From the NCBI GenBank assembly GCA_000770645.1, contig JQID01000201.1, positions 39,194 to 103,193 of the forward strand: DNA of 64,000 nucleotides, read 5' to 3'. Positions 62,311-64,000 of this stretch are shown here, piece by piece. The stretch comes from Desulfosporosinus sp. Tol-M. GTDB taxonomy: Bacteria; Bacillota; Desulfitobacteriia; Desulfitobacteriales; Desulfitobacteriaceae. The position numbers were made by a program, and so were the translations under genes. Under the pieces are notes generated by a model. The model made no database searches and was not told where the DNA came from. It saw only the letters and a program-made list of their open reading frames with translations. How positions within the stretch are numbered: position 1 is the stretch's first letter; the number at the start of each line of letters is the position of its first letter.

Positions 62311-63603
62311 ATGAAATTCCTCCACATCGCCGACCTGCATATCGGCAAGCGCGTTAACGAATTCAGTATGCTGGAAGATCAAAAATACATATTAAAAGAT
62401 ATCCTGCGCCTGGTGGATGAAGTCAAACCGTCCGGTATCCTGATCGCCGGAGATATCTACGATAAAAGCGTGCCGGCGGGCGAAGCGGTGGAAGTCCTCG
62501 ACGATTTCCTGACCGATCTTTGTGCCCGGCAGGTGCAAATTTTCATTGTCAGCGGCAACCATGATTCGCCCGAACGCTTGGATTTTGGCAGCCGCATCAT
62601 GGCGAAAAATGGTGTCCATATTGCCGGGACTTTTGCCGGCTTTCTGCAGAAAATCACCCTGCAGGATGACTATGGTCCGGTGCATATTTATCTGCTGCCC
62701 TTCCTTAAGCCGGCCATGGTTCAGCCTTATTTTATGGATCAGAGTATTGAGTCCTATGAGGATGCCGTGAGGGTGGTTATTCAGGCAGCCCAAGTTGACC
62801 GTGGGGAACGAAACATCCTGGTCGCCCACCAGTTCATCACCAGCGGCGCGCTGCAGCCCGAACGTTCGGACTCTGAAACGGCTGCCGTTGGCGGGCTGGA
62901 CAATATTGACGCCTCTGTATTTGAACCGTTTGCTTATGTGGCGCTCGGTCACCTCCATGGCCCGCAGTCCATCGGCCGGAAAACCGTGCGTTATGCCGGC
63001 TCGCCGTTGAAATATTCCTTTTCCGAAGTCCGGCAGCAGAAATCCGTAACCTTACTTGAATTTGCCCAAAAAGACGCAATTAATATGCAGAACTTTAGCT
63101 TAACGGCGCGGCGCGATATGCGGGAGATCAAAGGGCCGCTGGCGGAACTGCTGCGCGCGGGCGCTGCGTCGGGGGTTTCGCTGAGGACCTCGACGGCGGT
63201 TTTCCCGGAGGGGGCATCTCACGCGGCTTCTGCGGTAGCGGCTTTTCCGGCAGCTACTCCTGCGACTTCTCTGGCAGTTTCTTCGGATATTTCTGGGGAC
63301 GGCGCTGGGCACAGCGTCTGTCAGGATTACATACGCGCCATCTTAACTGATGAGGAGGAGCTTTTTGACGCTATCGGCCAGCTCCGCCAGGTGTATCCCA
63401 ATATTATGCGCCTTGATTTTGCAAACAGCCGTACCAAACAGATTGCAGACTCGCAAACGGCGGCCTCCGGCGATGTGGCCCGAAAAAGTCCTTTGGAACT
63501 CTTTGCCGAATTTTATTTCAAGCAAAATAACTGTGAATTAAATGAAGAACAGCAGCGGATTATCCGGGAGCTCCTGGAGCAGGCGGGAGGTGCGAAGCTA
63601 TGA
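62311..63603 (+). CDS. sbcD: Exonuclease subunit SbcD
   Basis: SbcD is the Mre11-type Mn-dependent nuclease of SbcCD, which opens hairpins and blocked DNA ends. The 430-residue protein has the phosphoesterase motifs HIADLHIGK, AGDIYDKSVP, VSGNHDSPERL, VAHQF and LGHLHGPQ. A stretch at about 285-335 is unusually alanine/serine-rich (ASHAASAVAAFPAATPATS) and looks like an insertion in the C-terminal part. AAGGAG precedes ATG 62311. The stop overlaps sbcC (ATGA). Confidence 0.95.
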   Translation: MKFLHIADLHIGKRVNEFSMLEDQKYILKDILRLVDEVKPSGILIAGDIYDKSVPAGEAVEVLDDFLTDLCARQVQIFIVSGNHDSPERLDFGSRIMAKNGVHIAGTFAGFLQKITLQDDYGPVHIYLLPFLKPAMVQPYFMDQSIESYEDAVRVVIQAAQVDRGERNILVAHQFITSGALQPERSDSETAAVGGLDNIDASVFEPFAYVALGHLHGPQSIGRKTVRYAGSPLKYSFSEVRQQKSVTLLEFAQKDAINMQNFSLTARRDMREIKGPLAELLRAGAASGVSLRTSTAVFPEGASHAASAVAAFPAATPATSLAVSSDISGDGAGHSVCQDYIRAILTDEEELFDAIGQLRQVYPNIMRLDFANSRTKQIADSQTAASGDVARKSPLELFAEFYFKQNNCELNEEQQRIIRELLEQAGGAKL

Positions 63604-64000
63604 AACCACTGCACGTTGTGATGAGTGCCTTTGGGCCTTACGCCGGGAAAGTGGAACTCCCCCTTCAGCAAATCGGCAGCGAGGGTTTATTCCTGATCAC
63701 CGGGGATACGGGCGCCGGGAAAACAACGATCTTTGACGCGATTGCCTTTGCCCTTTTTGACGGTGCCAGCGGCTCGGTACGGACAGTGGATACTTTGCGT
63801 AGTGATTTTGCGGCTCAGGATACGAAAACCTATGTCGAATTGAAATTCTCGCATCAAGGGAAAACTTACAAAGTCAGGCGCAATCCCAAATATGCGCGGC
63901 CCAAGAAAAGCGGGACCGGCTTTACCCAGGAAAATGCGGACGCTGTGTTAACTATGCCCGGCGGCGAGGTTGTAACCGGGAACAATAAGGTGACGGACAA
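63600..64000 (+). CDS. sbcC: SbcC ATPase, N-terminal part (runs off the window)
   Basis: Rad50-like partner of SbcD. The first 133 residues are present: SAFGPYAGKVELPL, then Walker A ITGDTGAGKTTIFDAIAFAL. The start overlaps the sbcD stop by four bases. The rest lies beyond the right edge. Confidence 0.93.
   Translation, partial: MKPLHVVMSAFGPYAGKVELPLQQIGSEGLFLITGDTGAGKTTIFDAIAFALFDGASGSVRTVDTLRSDFAAQDTKTYVELKFSHQGKTYKVRRNPKYARPKKSGTGFTQENADAVLTMPGGEVVTGNNKVTD

Noticed and set aside
1..64000. CRISPR array, rRNA or tRNA genes
   Set aside because: No regularly spaced short repeats and no recognisable rRNA or tRNA sequences were found on reading both strands.

Overview
The window looks like chromosome of an anaerobic, endospore-forming Firmicute of the Peptococcaceae/Desulfitobacteriaceae kind (Desulfosporosinus- or Desulfitobacterium-like; this is inference from gene content). 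The evidence is spoIVB, spo0A and spoIIM, indolepyruvate:ferredoxin oxidoreductase, the Gram-positive order nudF-spoIIM-...-xerD-deoB-punA-pdp, purine-rich ribosome binding sites, and frequent GTG/TTG starts.

Region 1 (1-20.8 kb) is orderly housekeeping DNA, almost all on the + strand: the end of recN, spoIVB, spo0A, then a metabolic block (iorAB, a complete livKHMGF-type amino-acid ABC transporter behind a short leader peptide and terminator, a DUF3231 gene on the opposite strand, an AMP-forming acyl-CoA ligase). Next comes nudF-spoIIM-ald-(yqzK-like)-xerD-deoB-punA-pdp and a CoA-binding-domain protein. Together these cover sporulation control, amino-acid uptake and oxidation, and nucleoside salvage.

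Region 2 (20.9-34.9 kb) mixes intact genes with rearranged DNA. Intact genes are a B12-binding radical SAM protein, a SNF2 helicase with its SWIM-zinc-finger neighbour, a BadI/MenB-like crotonase, pgeF, msrAB, a membrane transglutaminase (frameshifted near its end) and a pRiA4b ORF-3-like protein. Between them are a PIN-domain toxin overlapping a 58-codon partner, a type I toxin of the short holin-like class with a candidate antisense RNA, a decayed second copy of that locus, and shuffled pieces of pgeF and of the transglutaminase gene.

Region 3 (34.9-59.4 kb) is a defence island. A 101-bp perfect direct repeat brackets Fic, AbiEii and AbiEi. Then follow an Xre regulator next to a 44-bp perfect palindrome, a Phd/ParE pair, a membrane-anchored Mrr-like nuclease, a DUF3427 helicase relic, an IS91-type element whose integrase has a stop codon, a complete type I R-M operon (hsdM-hsdS-hsdR-ygjP), a truncated SNF2 ATPase, a helicase-HNH fusion, an hsdR relic, an in-frame McrB-N/McrC chimera, and a cytosine methyltransferase-HNH pair. 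Many relics suggest repeated gain and loss.

Region 4 (59.4-64 kb) returns to core genes: a DUF1992 protein, citrate synthase, sbcD and the start of sbcC. Extragenic repeats, some carrying good -35/-10 promoters, recur at several distant places in regions 2-4.
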